The notes beneath the pieces are model-generated. The model had not been told where the DNA came from. It saw nothing but the letters and a program-made list of their open reading frames with translations, and searched no databases. Below are positions 37,995 to 51,265 of a DNA stretch of 64,000 nucleotides, one piece after another. The translations under genes and the position numbers were made by a program. How positions within the stretch are numbered: the first letter of the stretch is position 1; every line of letters begins with the position of its first letter. The DNA comes from Sitta carolinensis (lineage: Eukaryota; Chordata; Aves; Passeriformes; Sittidae), in assembly GCA_032173965.1 (NCBI GenBank), contig CM063283.1:85766243-85830242 (forward strand), read 5' to 3'.

Positions 37995-38960
37995 AATCAC
38001 ACAACTTCAAGGTTAAAATAAAGGGCAGATACAGTCATTTATTCATAGCATCCAAAACAGGCAACACGGCTACAAATGTTTATAGAATAGGCAAAGGATA
38101 AAATTCAATAGGAAGTTATGGGGCTGCATTGGGTAGACATCCACCAGTGCCCAGACCTGACAAGTTCGTCCAGGACTCCAGACATTGTGCATGGCACTGC
38201 CAGGTGCATCTTCTAGGACATTCCCAAGGCATCTCACTGGGGTGCACAGCTTCTCTGGGGGAACCCCACCAGAGAGCTGTCCCCAGTGCCTGTCTTCCTT
38301 CTGTTCCCCTCAGATCACCTCTCCTTCAAGATCAGCTCATCTCTCTTTTATAATCATATTATCTTTTGTGTTCAGGCTTTACTTTGAGCTCTTCGAGGGG
38401 TCCAGACCAGTTTCATCTGTCATCTTGCAGTTCACTCTATTCCTTCCTTGCCAGGAGGCATTCTGACCACACTCTTAAATAAAATAAAAGGGCTTTTCCC
38501 CTTCTTAGATATGATAATACCTCTCTATTGGATGAGAGCTCCTGCATTTAACTGGCTCATGAACAGCTCTCTTTCAGGAGAGCCCCCCTCCTTGGCTGGC
38601 CACTTGGCATTTCTCTGGCTCTTTTAGTCTGTAGCACTGCACAGGAGCACACTACACAGCTTCCAGAGCAGGTAACTGCATGTGGTTCACTCCAGGCTCC
38701 TGCCTGAGATCAGACACAATCAGTAGTTAATCTTGTTGGGATACTGGCAGTTTTCTCTGTGTTAGGCTGGGGCGACTGTTGCGTGACGCGGAATTTGATT
38801 CTCTCACTAGGCTCCACCAGAGCTGGGGAAGGGTGACAAGAATACACAAAGCTAAGAAGAGAACAGCAAAGGCTTTTCTCAACGTGGAATTCAGGTGTCT
38901 GTCTCATGCTATCAAGCAGCTAAGAGACAGTCAAAAACACAAAGGCTGGCAGACAAGTCC
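37995..38960 (-). mobile_element. Possible LTR-like block on the minus strand
   Basis: Read on the minus strand, the left end has an AATAAA signal (TTTATT on + at about 38040) close to the terminus. A GC-balanced body with C/T-rich segments follows. That resembles the R/U5 end of an avian retroviral LTR, and the right end (38770-38800) has a few CpGs in GTTGCGTGACGCGG. I cannot place either border, see no target-site duplication and find no retroviral genes nearby. It could equally be unique DNA with these features by chance. Confidence 0.3.
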
Positions 38961-41900
38961 AAAACAGAAAAAATACAGTAGGAATGAAAATAGAATAACT
39001 TCTTAAATATTTGAATAGTTCTGTCAAAATAGGTGGGGAAAAAAATGTTGTACACATTTATTTTTCATATTGCCAAAGACAGTAGTTCTCATTTTTTGTT
39101 AGGCCACAAGGCAAGTATCAGTGGAAGCACTATAACATACCATGTTCAACTTCAGCAAATTCAGAACTGTTATGGTACACAAATATGTGTAGCTGAAATG
39201 CCTGCCTACACCATGACAACTGCTTTTTCAGTCTAATTCTCTGCCTCATTTTTGTCTTGGCTTCTTGTTGAAACTGGGATGAAAATAAAAAGGCAGGCAG
39301 CCTACCTTGCCAGATAGCCTTAATTAATTAACACAGTGAACAGAGCAATTTAGTCTTGTTTTCTTCTCAGAGTCAATCTGCAGCATCCCCATAAAGGCTT
39401 TGCATTGCTGAAACTAATCAGACCTCAAGAAGTTTGGCATCCTTTACACCCCTTGAAGACTTACAGAGACCCAGGCAAATATGATACAATAAATTTGGCA
39501 AGAGAAGTTACTCATATACATCTGGTGCTTGTCGCATACTTCATCTCTTTTACAGGAACCGGCCTGGAACCTTCTGCTCTGTAAATGGGTGTGAGTACTC
39601 TGCCATCAACAGTCCCGGGGGGAGGGGGACACCTTCTCTTTAAGCATTGTCACGCTTAACTGAGGAGGTTTGAAAGATCTAAGGCAGAGCTGGTCACTCG
39701 AGTCTTATCTTGTGATGGCTGACGAGACCCTGTCACTCTCCTGTCACTGGGGCAGCTGGCATGACCTTGTGCTAGACCCCAGCACGAGGACAAGATGAGG
39801 CACTCTCTCCAGGTGCTTGCCTCTGTGAACGGGAGTTTGGGTGACTAAGTCAAACTCAGATGTCTGACTCTCAGATGCCTGAGTTACAACAGATATATCC
39901 TGCCTAGACACAGTACAACTGGAGTAAAACACATAAAATATGCTGAAAGCTTAATAAAGTTTAATGCATTTCCAAATGTGGAGCTTTAAAAGCTGCTCCT
40001 TCCCCCAACAGCAATTCATCTTGAGGTAAAGCAACTCTTTCTTTTCCAAGTTTACATAACTTGTCATTCTATATTCAAGAATAAATGTGCTTGGTTTCTT
40101 CCACACTTAGGAGAAATTATGAAAAATAAGCAGATTTTTCTTTGTAGCTGAAGTACAATAGACTTTTTTTGAAACAAAATGCCTGACCACTGGAACATTC
40201 AATTTCTCTCCAGGAATTTCAAGGATCAATTTATATTTTAGACAGATACTTCTTGATCAACTCAGGGAACTTTAAACTATATTCTTTATTGTACCGTTTA
40301 TATAAATATTAGTTGTCACATCATGCATTCTAAATGCTGACTGTAAGAATAAGTAAATATTGCTTGAGGGGCATAGGTGAGGCCTTGGGATATGATGAAA
40401 TGTTGGAAGCATAAAAAATTGAGAACAAATATTAATAAACTCCAAATTACTAATAGTTTTGTACCTCTGGCAATGTTATCCAGCTGTTGCTGAAAAAAAA
40501 TAGTAATTTCTTTTTACTGAACTGCATGATTTTTAAATGGGAGTTTTGTAAGTCTTATTTTAAGCGTTCTCCAGAAGGAAAAAATTTGAGCTGCTCTGGG
40601 GCATTTTTAAACTATGTCATTTTTAAACCAGACAATAACATAGTTTTATAAGAGGTCACGTGAACCCGGTTCAGCCGCAGGAGCAATGCAGGCGTGCAGT
40701 AGATGTGCAGGCACTGGCTGTGGGTAGCTTTAGGCAGAAGCAAAGCTCAGTGTGTAGAGATGTGCAGAGAAATGAGGAAGGCAGTACAAGGATGGAGAGG
40801 GGTGACATCATGCCTCCAACACCCTCCCCACCACCAAAAGCTGCCCCCTGCATGTCTGGCTGCACCTCCCAGGCTGCGAGGTCCTCCTCCCTGTGCAAGG
40901 ATGACTGGAGCTCGGGTCTCTTCATGCATCCTTGGATTAGTTACATTAATATAAATCCCTGCAGCACTTACAAAGTGTGCACTAGGTGGTCTAGAGAAGT
41001 AACAGTGGAGTCACAGGAAAAAAGAATTATAAGTGCTTTTGAGGGCTTTAAATGAAGTATTACAATCAAAGTTTGATGGAACAGAAGTTCTGTAACAACT
41101 GGACAAGAAGGTAAGCATTCCCCACAATGCAGAAATCATTAATTCAACCAAGAATGAAGACAGCACCATCTTTCTCATTATCCCCTAATTTAATTGTCAC
41201 AGATTAAAGCCTGGCAAATCTGGGCACAGATTTCTGTTGTCAGACTTCAAAGAGAGCTCCTGAAGTCTTCTGCCAGAATCAATGATCATCTCTATATCCT
41301 TTTCTCACACAGCATCTGTATCTTCCCTAATGCTAATGAACATTATTTTTGCATGCTTTTGAGCAGGCTAAAAAATACATTCTTGAATAGCATTTCCCAT
41401 GTGAGGGGAAAAATGAAGCCTTCAACATTTGTTATTCTCCTCTAACAAGGATTAAACCATGGTGTGGGTACTAATGAGTGACTTGCCATTGCCCGCCTCT
41501 CACTTTAGTTTAGTCCTCAGGAATATTGAAGATGAAATTTCTCAGCTGAAATCATAACATGGTCTATAGATTAAATGTTTCAGAGCTGTTCTTATAACAA
41601 ATAATCAAGCTGTCGAGATTGCTTGCTATGCAGACGTGCAGACCTCTTGGGTCACTCTTGCCACAGAGTAATTTTCTTTAAAGTAGACTCACTTGTCCAT
41701 CTTATGAAAAAGAAAAACAGAAATAGTAGGTTTCAAGGAACTTGGTGTGAATGATACACATTCATTTCACATCAATTTGCCTACTCTATGTGCTATTTTT
41801 CAATATGCACTGTAATTGCTAATTACAAAAAGAATTAGGCTCCAGAGCTGAATTAAGGCAGAAAATACCTGAAAGAATTTCTGATGGAGCTATAATGGAT

Positions 41901-42617
41901 GATAAATTTGCTTCTGGAAGTATGTCCATTTTTGTTCTAATAGCTACACAATAGTGAAAAGTCAATTACTACCATATTATCATTGTCAAGCAGAGGTCAC
42001 AGAGACAATTCTCCTGTGTGCATATGTGTCTGCAAATCAGTGTCAGGGAAGTACCAGATAAATTTATATCTTCGTTCTTTACTGCCCTGTTGATATTCCC
42101 CTCAGTACTACAGCAAAGCTCATGCATCTTTATTCCTTTTCCATCTACTAAAATTTTATTTATGGGGTGGCACATTTACTACAGTGCAAAGTGCTCAAAC
42201 CTGACTGTAAGCAGATGATACAAACTACGAGACATGGTGCATTAGGCAAGATGTTAAATACACCTTTCCAAGTAATTGGTTTCCAAACTAGCACTGGCTA
42301 ATTGAAGGACTCTGTCATTCAATATAAATTAACCATAAAGATCTATTAGATGCAGTGACTCATTTCTCCCCATTCTGCCCACTAAATGGGGAGAACAGAA
42401 TTATAATGACTAATACAGTGAAATATAACAGTTGATGTCAGTTAAAACGTAACACCTGGTGTCAGTTATTCTCGTTAGATCACTACCGTTTTGGGCTCCA
42501 AACATCAAAACAAGCAAATCTCACTTCTCCAGCAATTAGCCAACAGAAATTAGGAAAACTGCCTAGAGACTGATGTATTGGGTGGCATCCCTGTCTGTTG
42601 AAGAGAGAAGGGACAAC
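38961..42617. other. Unique-looking noncoding stretch
   Basis: No gene recognised. The part from 39.9 to 40.65 kb is AT-rich. A patch at 40.66-40.93 kb is GC-richer, with open frames on both strands (131 codons on + at 40660-41055) and no recognised motif. A palindromic homeobox-like site at 41.81 kb is listed separately. Confidence 0.5.
41811..41827. promoter_or_regulatory. Palindromic TAATT site
   Basis: TGTAATT, a GCT spacer and AATTACA form a perfect 7-bp inverted repeat with two TAATT cores facing each other. This is the pattern bound by dimers of paired-type homeodomain proteins, although the usual spacing for those is two or three bases between TAAT and ATTA, not five. AT-rich DNA produces such palindromes by chance, so function is unproven. 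Confidence 0.2.
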
Positions 42618-42676
42618 AGGTTGAAACGTAACGATCGTTAAGATCCCTTCCAACCTAAACCAATCTGTGATCATCT
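42618..42676 (+). mobile_element. CR1 3' tail fragment
   Basis: Only the end of a CR1: GTTAAGATCCCTTCCAACCT, then AAACCAATCTGTGATCAT in place of the usual tail. It is directly followed by the start of a longer CR1 in the same orientation, so it is either an older copy or a target of the second insertion. Confidence 0.75.
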
Positions 42677-42679
42677 TCT

Positions 42680-43497
42680 GGTGGGCAGGAAGGCTCTGCA
42701 GAAGGATCTAGGCAGGCTGAGGTAGATGGATAGGCTGACAGATAGATGGGCTGAGACCAGCAGTATGAGGTTCAAGAAGGCAAAGTGCCACATCCTGCTC
42801 TTGTGTCATAACAACCCCAGGCAGCACTACAGGCTGGGGACAGAATGGCTGGAAAGTTGCTCACTGGAAAGGGACCTTGGGGTGCTGTTTGACAGCAGCT
42901 GAACATGAACATGAACCAGCATGAGCCCAGGAGGCCAAGAAGGGCAATGGGCATCCTGGCCTGTATCAGCAACAGTGTGGCCATCAGGACCAGGGCAGGG
43001 ATTGTACCCCAGTTCTCAGCAGTAACGAGGCTGCACCTCTAAACCTGTGTCCAGTTTTGAGCCATTCACTGCAAGAAAAACATTGAGGGGCTGGAGCATG
43101 TCCAGAGAAGGGCAACAGAGATGGAGCACAAGTCCTGTGAGGAGCAGCTGAGGGAACTGGAGTTGTTTAGGCAGGAGAAAAGGAGCCTCAGAGGTGACCT
43201 TACTGTTCTCCACAAACCACCTGAAAGGAGGTTGTATCCAGGTGAGGATCGAGTTCTTCTCCCAGACTATCACTGACAGGACAAGAGGACATGGTCTCAA
43301 GCTGCACCGTGGAAGTCCAGGTTGGACATCAGGAGGAATTTCTTCACAGAAAGGGTGATTAGACATTGGAATGTCCAGGTGCTGTCACCACCCCTGAAGG
43401 TGCTTCAGGAAAGACTGGAGGTAGCAGTTGATGCCATGGTCTAGCTGACAAGGCAGTGATCGGATAAGGTTGGGCTCAAGTGATTCCATGATTCTTT
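42680..43497 (+). mobile_element. CR1 LINE fragment, C-terminal RT region to 3' tail
   Basis: A + strand CR1 of about 0.8 kb. It begins at GGCAGGAAGGCTCTGCAGAAG and proceeds through GGGCTGAGACCAGCAGTATG, GAGGTTCAAGAAGGCAAAGTG, CAGGCTGGGGACAGAATGGC, GGCCAAGAAGGGCAATGGGC, GGCTGGAGCATGTCCAGAG, GCTGAGGGAACTGGAGTTG and ACCACCTGAAAGGAGGTTG. The end is GGTTGGGCTCAAGTGATTCC with a degraded tail. It is colinear with the 5.0 kb copy but starts further upstream. The reading frame is broken. Antisense open frames here, such as 43016-43366, are not genes. Confidence 0.95.
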
Positions 43498-43617
43498 TAA
43501 AATTTTCTAGAAGGACATCTATAGCAGCAATGGTGAAACTGGAGGAAACCTGTCCTTACGCAGGCTCCTATCAGAACAGAGACTCCTGGGCTTCTTTAAA
43601 TTCACACTTTCTAGTGA

Positions 43618-43639
43618 ATTTCAGGAGGATTTCAGGAGG
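43618..43639 (+). repeat. 11-bp perfect direct duplication
   Basis: Two adjacent copies of ATTTCAGGAGG about 120 bases past the CR1 end. Small slippage duplication. Confidence 0.85.
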
Positions 43640-46600
43640 AAACCAGATCAAGGAGACCAATCTGCTCTTGGGAGTCTACCAGCATAGCTTTGCCTTCAGA
43701 GCACAGTCAAAGGACAACTGAGGTCAGATATGTTATGGGAGGCATCCCTGGCATTTTTCTGGGAGCAAGAGTTCTGGTGTAAGGACATGCCATTTTCCTT
43801 CAGAGCTTTCTGAAATCTGCAAAGACCTGTGATATAAACAGTTTCAGATGATTGTTTTCTAGTTTTGTACTCTTTCATTTGGTATGTAAGAAGGGGCTTG
43901 GGACCAAACTGTCATTCAGATTTCATTTGCTCTCCCAGAAGGTTATCTGCCTGCTGCTTTATGACTTCTTAACAACTTGTTTGCAAGGCACATGATGCTG
44001 TTGAAGTTCAGCTGATCCATGACTTTGTCATAACTTACAGAGGTGATGCCAGGAAGATGGCTGTTGGGCCAAAAGAATTCAGGTAGACTCCATCAGAAAA
44101 AGGGGACACCCTGGTAAATTTATCATCATCTCAAGAAGTGCAGTACAACATCCTAGTGCAGGCACTGGGAGCCCAGGATGATACAAAAAGAGCAGCAAAT
44201 ATAAATATAGATATTTCAAAAGAGATTTAAAGTACATACAGACAATGCAAATACCTGCAGTGAAATGGGAAATATTCCTGTACAAGGAACAGAAACCCTC
44301 AGAGTTTACCATCCAAGATAAACACCTATGCTGTGGATTTAAAGAGAGTTTTCCTATGGCAGATGTTTCCATAATGGTCTATTATGGAACTGCTTATACT
44401 TCTGAGACTCACTTTACCATCAGCGTGATCTCCCATCATTTTTACACAAGAACAAAAAAATAATGCACAGATTTCATACACTCTCAATTGGAGTAGTCAT
44501 TAAGAATCTATCAGAATCCATCTTTATTACTCATTCTTCCTCAAATGTTCAAGGTTCTGCAAGAAACAGACAAAAATAAATAACAAATTCATAATGATAT
44601 TGCAAATGTAAATTAAAAATGCTTACAGAAGGAGAGAATATTTGGAAGTGTTAAAAAAGCTCAAAAATGCTAGGAAAAGAAACCAACAAGTTCTTCCAAT
44701 GGTTCAACTTCTGATGTCCACCTAACAAATTTTACTCTGACCTACTTTTTCTACAAATAAATATAGTCACTTGAATTTTATTACCAAAATAAACATATTC
44801 AGAGATGACAGGAAGTCTGAGTATGATTCAATTAGAAAAGGCAGTAAATCAAAGCCATGGAAACCCAGATACTCACTAGAATTATTCAAAAACTGCTTGG
44901 TAAAGTGAAAAGCACAAATAACCCACCTCTGATAACCCATAGCTGCTGAAGATCTCTGTCCTCATCTCTGAATTATCACGATCAAAATACTTTGTAGTAA
45001 AAAAAACAATTTCTAAAATGAAGAGACTCCAAAGAGAGGATCTTTTTCAGCCCATTCTGAAGGGAAAAAAATGCAGGAAAAATTACAGATCCTTTTGGGG
45101 TTTTTTTCTGAAAGATTTTATGCTTTCCCACTCCAGTCTGTTGAGATTGTGTGAGACCTAGCATCTGGCTACCTGAAAATCAGTATTCAGCAATACAGAG
45201 GGGTATATCATAAGATGTACTCACTCCTTGCTCAAGTGCAGACTATTAGCAAAGACTTTTTTCAAACACAGGTATCAGCATTGCCCTTAGGGCTAGGTGT
45301 GCTACAAGGTTCTTGAGGAAAATAAATAAATATATAAAAGGCTGGCACAGGATGGAGCCATTGCATGGGGTGCCTTAGGAAACGAACTCCAGGGGTACTC
45401 CAGGAGCTGCTTCCTCTCCATGTCCCCCGGCTTTCCTTCCCAGCCATCTACGTCATTGTTAAGTGGCCTCTTTACAGCTCAGATGAGTGGATGTAGGTGT
45501 GGGGATGATTCCTCACCCATTGATTCTGGAATACTCCTGACAACAGCTGTTATCTGCTACCTTACACATATATAACCTAGGAGGAGGTGACCTAACCTAG
45601 TGCCATCAGAGGGAGTGATTAAGCCTTAAATACCGGTCAAAACAGAAAGAAAATCATATACTCCAGCATTGTTTAGTTATGGGTTTATGGAGAATAGCAT
45701 CATGCTCAGATCTTCATGATGCTGAAAGTCTTCTCTGAGAAGCTGCAAGCCATTTATTTGCTGTGCTTGATCGCTCTGAGCTCATCAGCAGAGCGACAAG
45801 TGTAGCATTTGGCTGAGCTCTCAGACATTTTATGGGAAAGAGTTTCCAGGGAAAGTTTTCTGCTTCTGTGACTATCATGAGGCTGACTATATTTTGTCAA
45901 GGGACAGAGGGGATTTTTCCCCAGGTAATCAGAAATACTCATGCTGGACTGCAGACTTCACCCACTGGGATTTATACATGCAGCGAGAGCCGCTCAGGGA
46001 GCAGACTCTGTGCAATACACAGAGTAAAGGCTCCCTTGGCTGGCCTGAGACTGACACATCTGCTCCTGAAAATGCTCACAAGGAAGGTTGTCTCAAAGTA
46101 AAGGTCTCAGCAAAGGTGAGGAAAGTGTGGAGGATATTTCAGTTTCAGGGTCTGACCCAGCTCCTCCTTCACTTAATAATTCAATGTCCTGTGGTTGCAA
46201 TATCACTCTGCAGAAAATATCATTATTACACAAAAAATCTTTAATCAGAATGTAGGCAGGTAAAATCTTTCATTTCTGGATAACCACTGCAGTTAGTAAG
46301 GAGATGAAAGCCATTTTAGCAAACCCTTCTCTCTGTATTAGCTTTTTTCTCTTTTCTTTTTTCTGTTGCAAACATGAGTGGAATCTCTGGGTCATGGTGA
46401 TCACCAAGGAAACAACTTCATTGAAAAGAGAAGATACAGATTTAAAGAACGAGTGTGGTTTGGCTTGAGGGCTAGCTCAGTGGCTGCCAGACCTATATTG
46501 GATGATGTTGAAAACCTGCCTTCAATGTCTTTTCTGAGTCTTTAGGTAGTCTTTGCAAGCATTTTTAGCTACAACTAGGTCTGAAACTCAACAACATCAC

Positions 46601-48357
46601 ACATCACAGCTTCAGCTGTGGAGGGAGTCTGTACTGCTTCTTGGGAACTGATAACCTCCTCTCCTCATGATTTGAAAGAGGGAGCAACTAGAAGGCTATG
46701 AGGTGAAGGTGGTGTCCAATGCTGGCCCTAAAAGGTGGTGAAGATGGAGAGAATTCAAGTTTCATACTGTTTTTCCTATTGTACAACTTTGGAGAGGCCT
46801 ACATTTGAAAGCTGAGTCAACCCAGTTGTCTCAGAGCCGATTGTGCATTGTGAAGAACAAGAGAAGAGTGGTCTTCTTTATTGAAAGAGTCCTTTCTGAC
46901 GCAGAAAGAGGAACCATTTCTGCTGCACTGTATCCTGATAAGCATACCATGCTTCTTTAAATCTGTTTTCCTGGGTAGTGTCCTGTGGGAAGAATGTGAA
47001 GTTCCATAGTTTCAGTGGTGTAGTTTTATTAGAGCTGTGTCAAAATGCTGCGGTGACAATTCTCTCCCATTTTTGTTAATTGTTAAAGGAAATATCTTAA
47101 TTCTGTAAAAGAATGTGCAAGGGTAACATATGACTTATTATTGAGAACCCAATTTTTTATGCACTGTAAAACTCCATCTGTCCTGTCATCTGGAGTTGGC
47201 TACTACTTCTCTAACACACAAACACAGATTAAGAATAAAAAGTCTTAAATATCCAATGTATTAACCAAGGCAGGGATGGATTTTATTTAACAAAAAGTGT
47301 TGGAACAGCAGACTCATTTCTGTCCTATGGGTATTTATGAGGGTATTCTGTAGGAGTTCCTGTTTCTGACATCATTTTGTGAAACTGTGGTCTGTTCTTA
47401 GGGGTTGTATAAGGACCCAGGGCCACAGGGCATTTTACTGCCTTTGGAGAGAAAATGGATTATTTTTTTCCTACCCACCACTGATAAGGTAAGGGTGTTC
47501 ACACGTCAGACTACTCTAGAAATTGTTTCAGAATTGTCTCAGAAATTGTTTCCACCAGCTCAAGGTTTCTGACCTAATAAGCACCATGACTTTATGGCAC
47601 TTGGAAGGAGTGATTTGCACAGAGCCATCCTGTCCTCTGCTTGCTGGCAGGTCATGCCAGGTCTGCAGTGCTCCTCCTTCCTCGCTTCCCATGGCCAGAG
47701 CATGGACCTGGCCCATATTCTTGGGAATTAAAGACTGTTGGTCTTGGTGACTTCTAATGTGGAATTTTCAGCTGCTTAAACTCACTTAACACACAAAGAC
47801 TTTGTAACTTACCTTCAGTAAGGTCTGGAATGACTTAGATGAACACAAAGCAAAGTGTATGCTGGACTATTCAGGCAGTGGCTCAGCAAAACCCTGTAAC
47901 TTTGCTCGTGTCCATTCATAGCTGTGGCCTCAAGAAAGTGCTGCCCTGAACTGCTGGATTCTTAGTTTCCCACATTGTATGGATTAGGCCTTTCTCAAAG
48001 TAAGGAAAGCAAAAGTCACTGTTGATCCCTGGAATAAGGCAAGAATGTTAAACAACACTCATTCCTAGACCTGGCCATCTCTCTTAGAATTCAGAGATTC
48101 TTTTTAAAAAGAATATGTTCAATAACTATAGAAAGTAATTTAATTCAGAATTGATTTAATGGATATTTTCCATACATTTTATATGGAACAGATTCAGGTC
48201 TATGGTAATGAAACTTGTAACAGAGATCTCTGAAAAAAAACCCAACTATGGAATAATAACAGGTTTAAGATCAATTATGTATTATAAAAATATTAGATTT
48301 TTAGAAGGACTCTATGTGGGCAGAGTAAAATGTACTTTGATAGCCCAACAGCAAAAC

Positions 48358-48466
48358 GTAAACCAACAAGTCAACAAATAAAAACAACAACAACCAAAAA
48401 ACCAAAACCCAAACCAAAATGAAACAAAAAACCAAACCCAAAACAAAAGAAACACATCCCAACCCT
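48358..48466 (+). repeat. A/C-rich low-complexity tract
   Basis: About 110 bases almost wholly of A and C, with irregular AACAACAACC, AACCAAAACCC and AACCAAACCC units. It is strongly strand-asymmetric, since the other strand is T/G only. Simple repeat, probably length-variable. Confidence 0.88.
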
Positions 48467-51265
48467 ATTTTTATTAGGACTACCTCAAAAAAATAACCAA
48501 AATATTCCCCCTCAAGGGACTTGGGCTCAAGGAAGAGGCCAGACCCAAATTTTCTACCAAATCATGCTGGTTCTGAGGTCTCTGCATACTTCCCCAGTTC
48601 CCCCTAGCCTGTGGAGTTGGTGTGTGAGTCTCCCACCACAGGTAGACTGTCATGAGAGAAAAACCCATCATGGGAGAAAATACCATGTAGGTTAGGAAAT
48701 CTGCTGCCATGAGCATTGAATATCCTTATGCTGCAAAAGCAAAAATGAGTGTGAGTGTCAGACAGAGGCCCTAAACTGTCCCCAGTGCATTGAACATGCA
48801 GCCAGGGCTGCTTTAGGACAGGCATAAGGGAGGGGCCAGAGAGGATCTACTGCTTCTGGATCCTTCCAATGCTATCTTGCTCTTACAGGGCAGCTCTGGG
48901 CATGACTGGCTGAAGTGATGGGGGACTGTGAGGGGTAAAAATTACAGAAGTAAGTGATTGTGATGTATATCACTATATAATAAAGCTATATACAGAACAA
49001 CAAGCTACCAGGACAGAAGTGATGTGGGTGGTACAAATATATTTTCCTTGAAGACCAAATATAAAATATAAATATTCCAAAACTGGCAAGGAGAAATGCG
49101 CCCATTTTCTCCTGAATGAAGTGAAAACACACTGTGCACAAGGGGTGTGAATTCTCAGGCAGATCCAAACAGAAAAAGTTATGAAGTCCCAGCTAATGTC
49201 AGATAATCCACTTCAGCATAGTACTGCTGCTCTTCAAGACAGTTTCTTGACCACTAGGAACTATCCTGGTGACCAGATAGGTTGATTTCATCTTCTCATT
49301 TTGTACCAGTCAGTAGCAAAAGATGTAAAAAGGACCTTTTAAGGAAGGAGAAGACAAAAGAACCATCAGCTTCCATTAGGATCCAGACTCCCTGCTCTGC
49401 TGTGTTGTGGGGCTTCCCAGGACTAGCCATCCACTTTAATTTAAAAACAAAAGAATCAAACTCAAGATTAGTGGCAGTGATATTATTGCCACACAATGAT
49501 ATAGTAAGGATTTGCAGGGATAAAAGAAAGGAAAAGGGAACTCAGGAAGATTGTATAAATAACTGCCTGGGTGCGATGAAGCCATGCATGCAGGCAGCTC
49601 CTGCTGCACCATTGGCCAAGGCAGCGGCGGCTGCCCCCGGGTTAAGAGCAGCTGGATCTGTAATCCAGCGTAACTCTCACAGTCTCTCCCCGCCGGGGTC
49701 AGCTGAGGACTGCAGCTGCTGGGGAATCACAGAAAGGATCACCAGGGTAATTCCTCCTTCTTTCTCTCCTTGCTAGTTTTGCCTGGTGGTGTGCAGAGCC
49801 AGGGGAGGTCCACAATTCTGTGGTGCCTATTTGGGGAAATTAACCCAGGAATCAGAAGTACAGAGGGAATGCACCCAAGCTTTGAAGTGCCCAAGAAGTC
49901 CTTGCCTAGGTGTGAAACAGTGACCTGCCACAATCCCTTCATTTCCCTGCTGTGAGCTTAGCAAGAGCAGGCCGTTCCCTCAGCTGAACTGACACCATTC
50001 TGTCAGGTTTGGGGCTGTTTGATGATGTACACTGGTGTCCTTAGGATGTGCCTAAAGACTGCTCTTTATTTGTGAGTCAGAGGAAGAAGTATTTGAGGGA
50101 CACTATTATTCTTCATATTAAATCTGGGTTATTTTTGATGGAGTGAAAAGCTTGCTATAAATTTGAGCAGAAATTGGATTTGACCAGTTGGTCCACACCA
50201 CAAACACATATGGAAATTCACAAATGCAACAGCATCCCTACAGAAGAAAATTATAAGCAGCAAGGAAGCAAAAACCTAAAATGCAGTTTTGTAATTTAAA
50301 GGCAAGCTCAGTACTAGCCCTGATAGCAGAGTTTGCCGTAATAGTTTATATTTTTTTCTCTTATTGAGAAAGCACTTGAGCACTGCAGTTCCAAATCCCA
50401 TCTTTCCCCCTAGAGGAACCTATCAGCCCTTGTAAAGCTACCCTAATGGAGAGAGCAAGTTCGCAGTACAGAATCTGCCTTGACTCATGTGATATGCTTC
50501 TATGTTTGCTTCTTTCTGCCAGTACCGCTGTGCTGCGCTGCGCAGAATGAAGGAGGCAGTTTAATATGGCGTTAAGCTGTGCGCTGCCTGCCGAGCCTGC
50601 AGGGATGGATTCATAGGGGGGCTCTCGTGGAAGTGAGCCAAAATTAAGGCAAAATGTTATGCTGCAGCATGGCTCTTGCCTGGTATGTGGCCTCCAGCTG
50701 CCTTTCACAGGGTGAATCTGCTGGAATTGTGCAGGTGAGAGGGGATGGAGCTTTCTCTGATGTGCTGAAATAAATTTTCAAGTGTAATTTTCCCAGTCTC
50801 CTCTTTCTACCTTCTAAAAGGAATCAGCAAGCATCAGAGCTGCAGCATGCTGCAACTGTGCTCAGCCGTCAGGAGTGGTTTTCCCACAGGCTCAGGACTT
50901 TAGGCAGTGCTTTTGTTTTGAGAAAAAAATCGAGGTACTTCAATTTTAGAGAGACATTGGCACTGGCTGCCCAGCTTGACCCTTTGTGGAGCAATGATCC
51001 AGCTCTGCTTGGAAAGAGGAAAAGCACAAATGCCTCACCAGGGCAAACTGCATTCCAATTTTGTTTCCTTTCCATGACTGTCCCACATCTTATCTTGGGT
51101 AAGTTGCCTTTTTTTTCAAAAGGAAAAAACATCAGGAATGACTGTCAAAATAAAACAGTTTTGCCTGCAGGAAGATGAGTGATGTTGCTGCAACCCACAG
51201 TATGAATGCTGTGTGAAACGCCTGTTAGAATAGAGATGTTTGGATAAAATAAAAAGTTTTCCACA

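Larger units (their letters stand above)
43498..51265. other. Unique-looking noncoding stretch
   Basis: About 7.8 kb without a recognised gene. It contains the A/C-rich tract at 48.36 kb, a GC-richer patch at 49.57-49.73 kb and another at 50.52-50.63 kb (a few CpGs around AGTACCGC and GCGCTGCG). The longest frame, 164 codons on + at 49282-49776, has an Ala-rich run read from the GC-rich patch and no motif I know. Confidence 0.5.

Noticed and set aside
43016..43366. 116-codon minus-strand open frame
   Set aside because: Antisense of the plus-strand CR1 at 42680-43497.
46440..46490. tRNA-like GGGCTAGCTCAGTGG wording
   Set aside because: It resembles a D-arm/B-box fragment, but no cloverleaf with matching acceptor, anticodon and T arms can be folded around it.
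49282..49776. 164-codon plus-strand frame
   Set aside because: The Ala-rich run comes from a local GC-rich patch, there is no recognised domain, and no clear splice or promoter context supports it.
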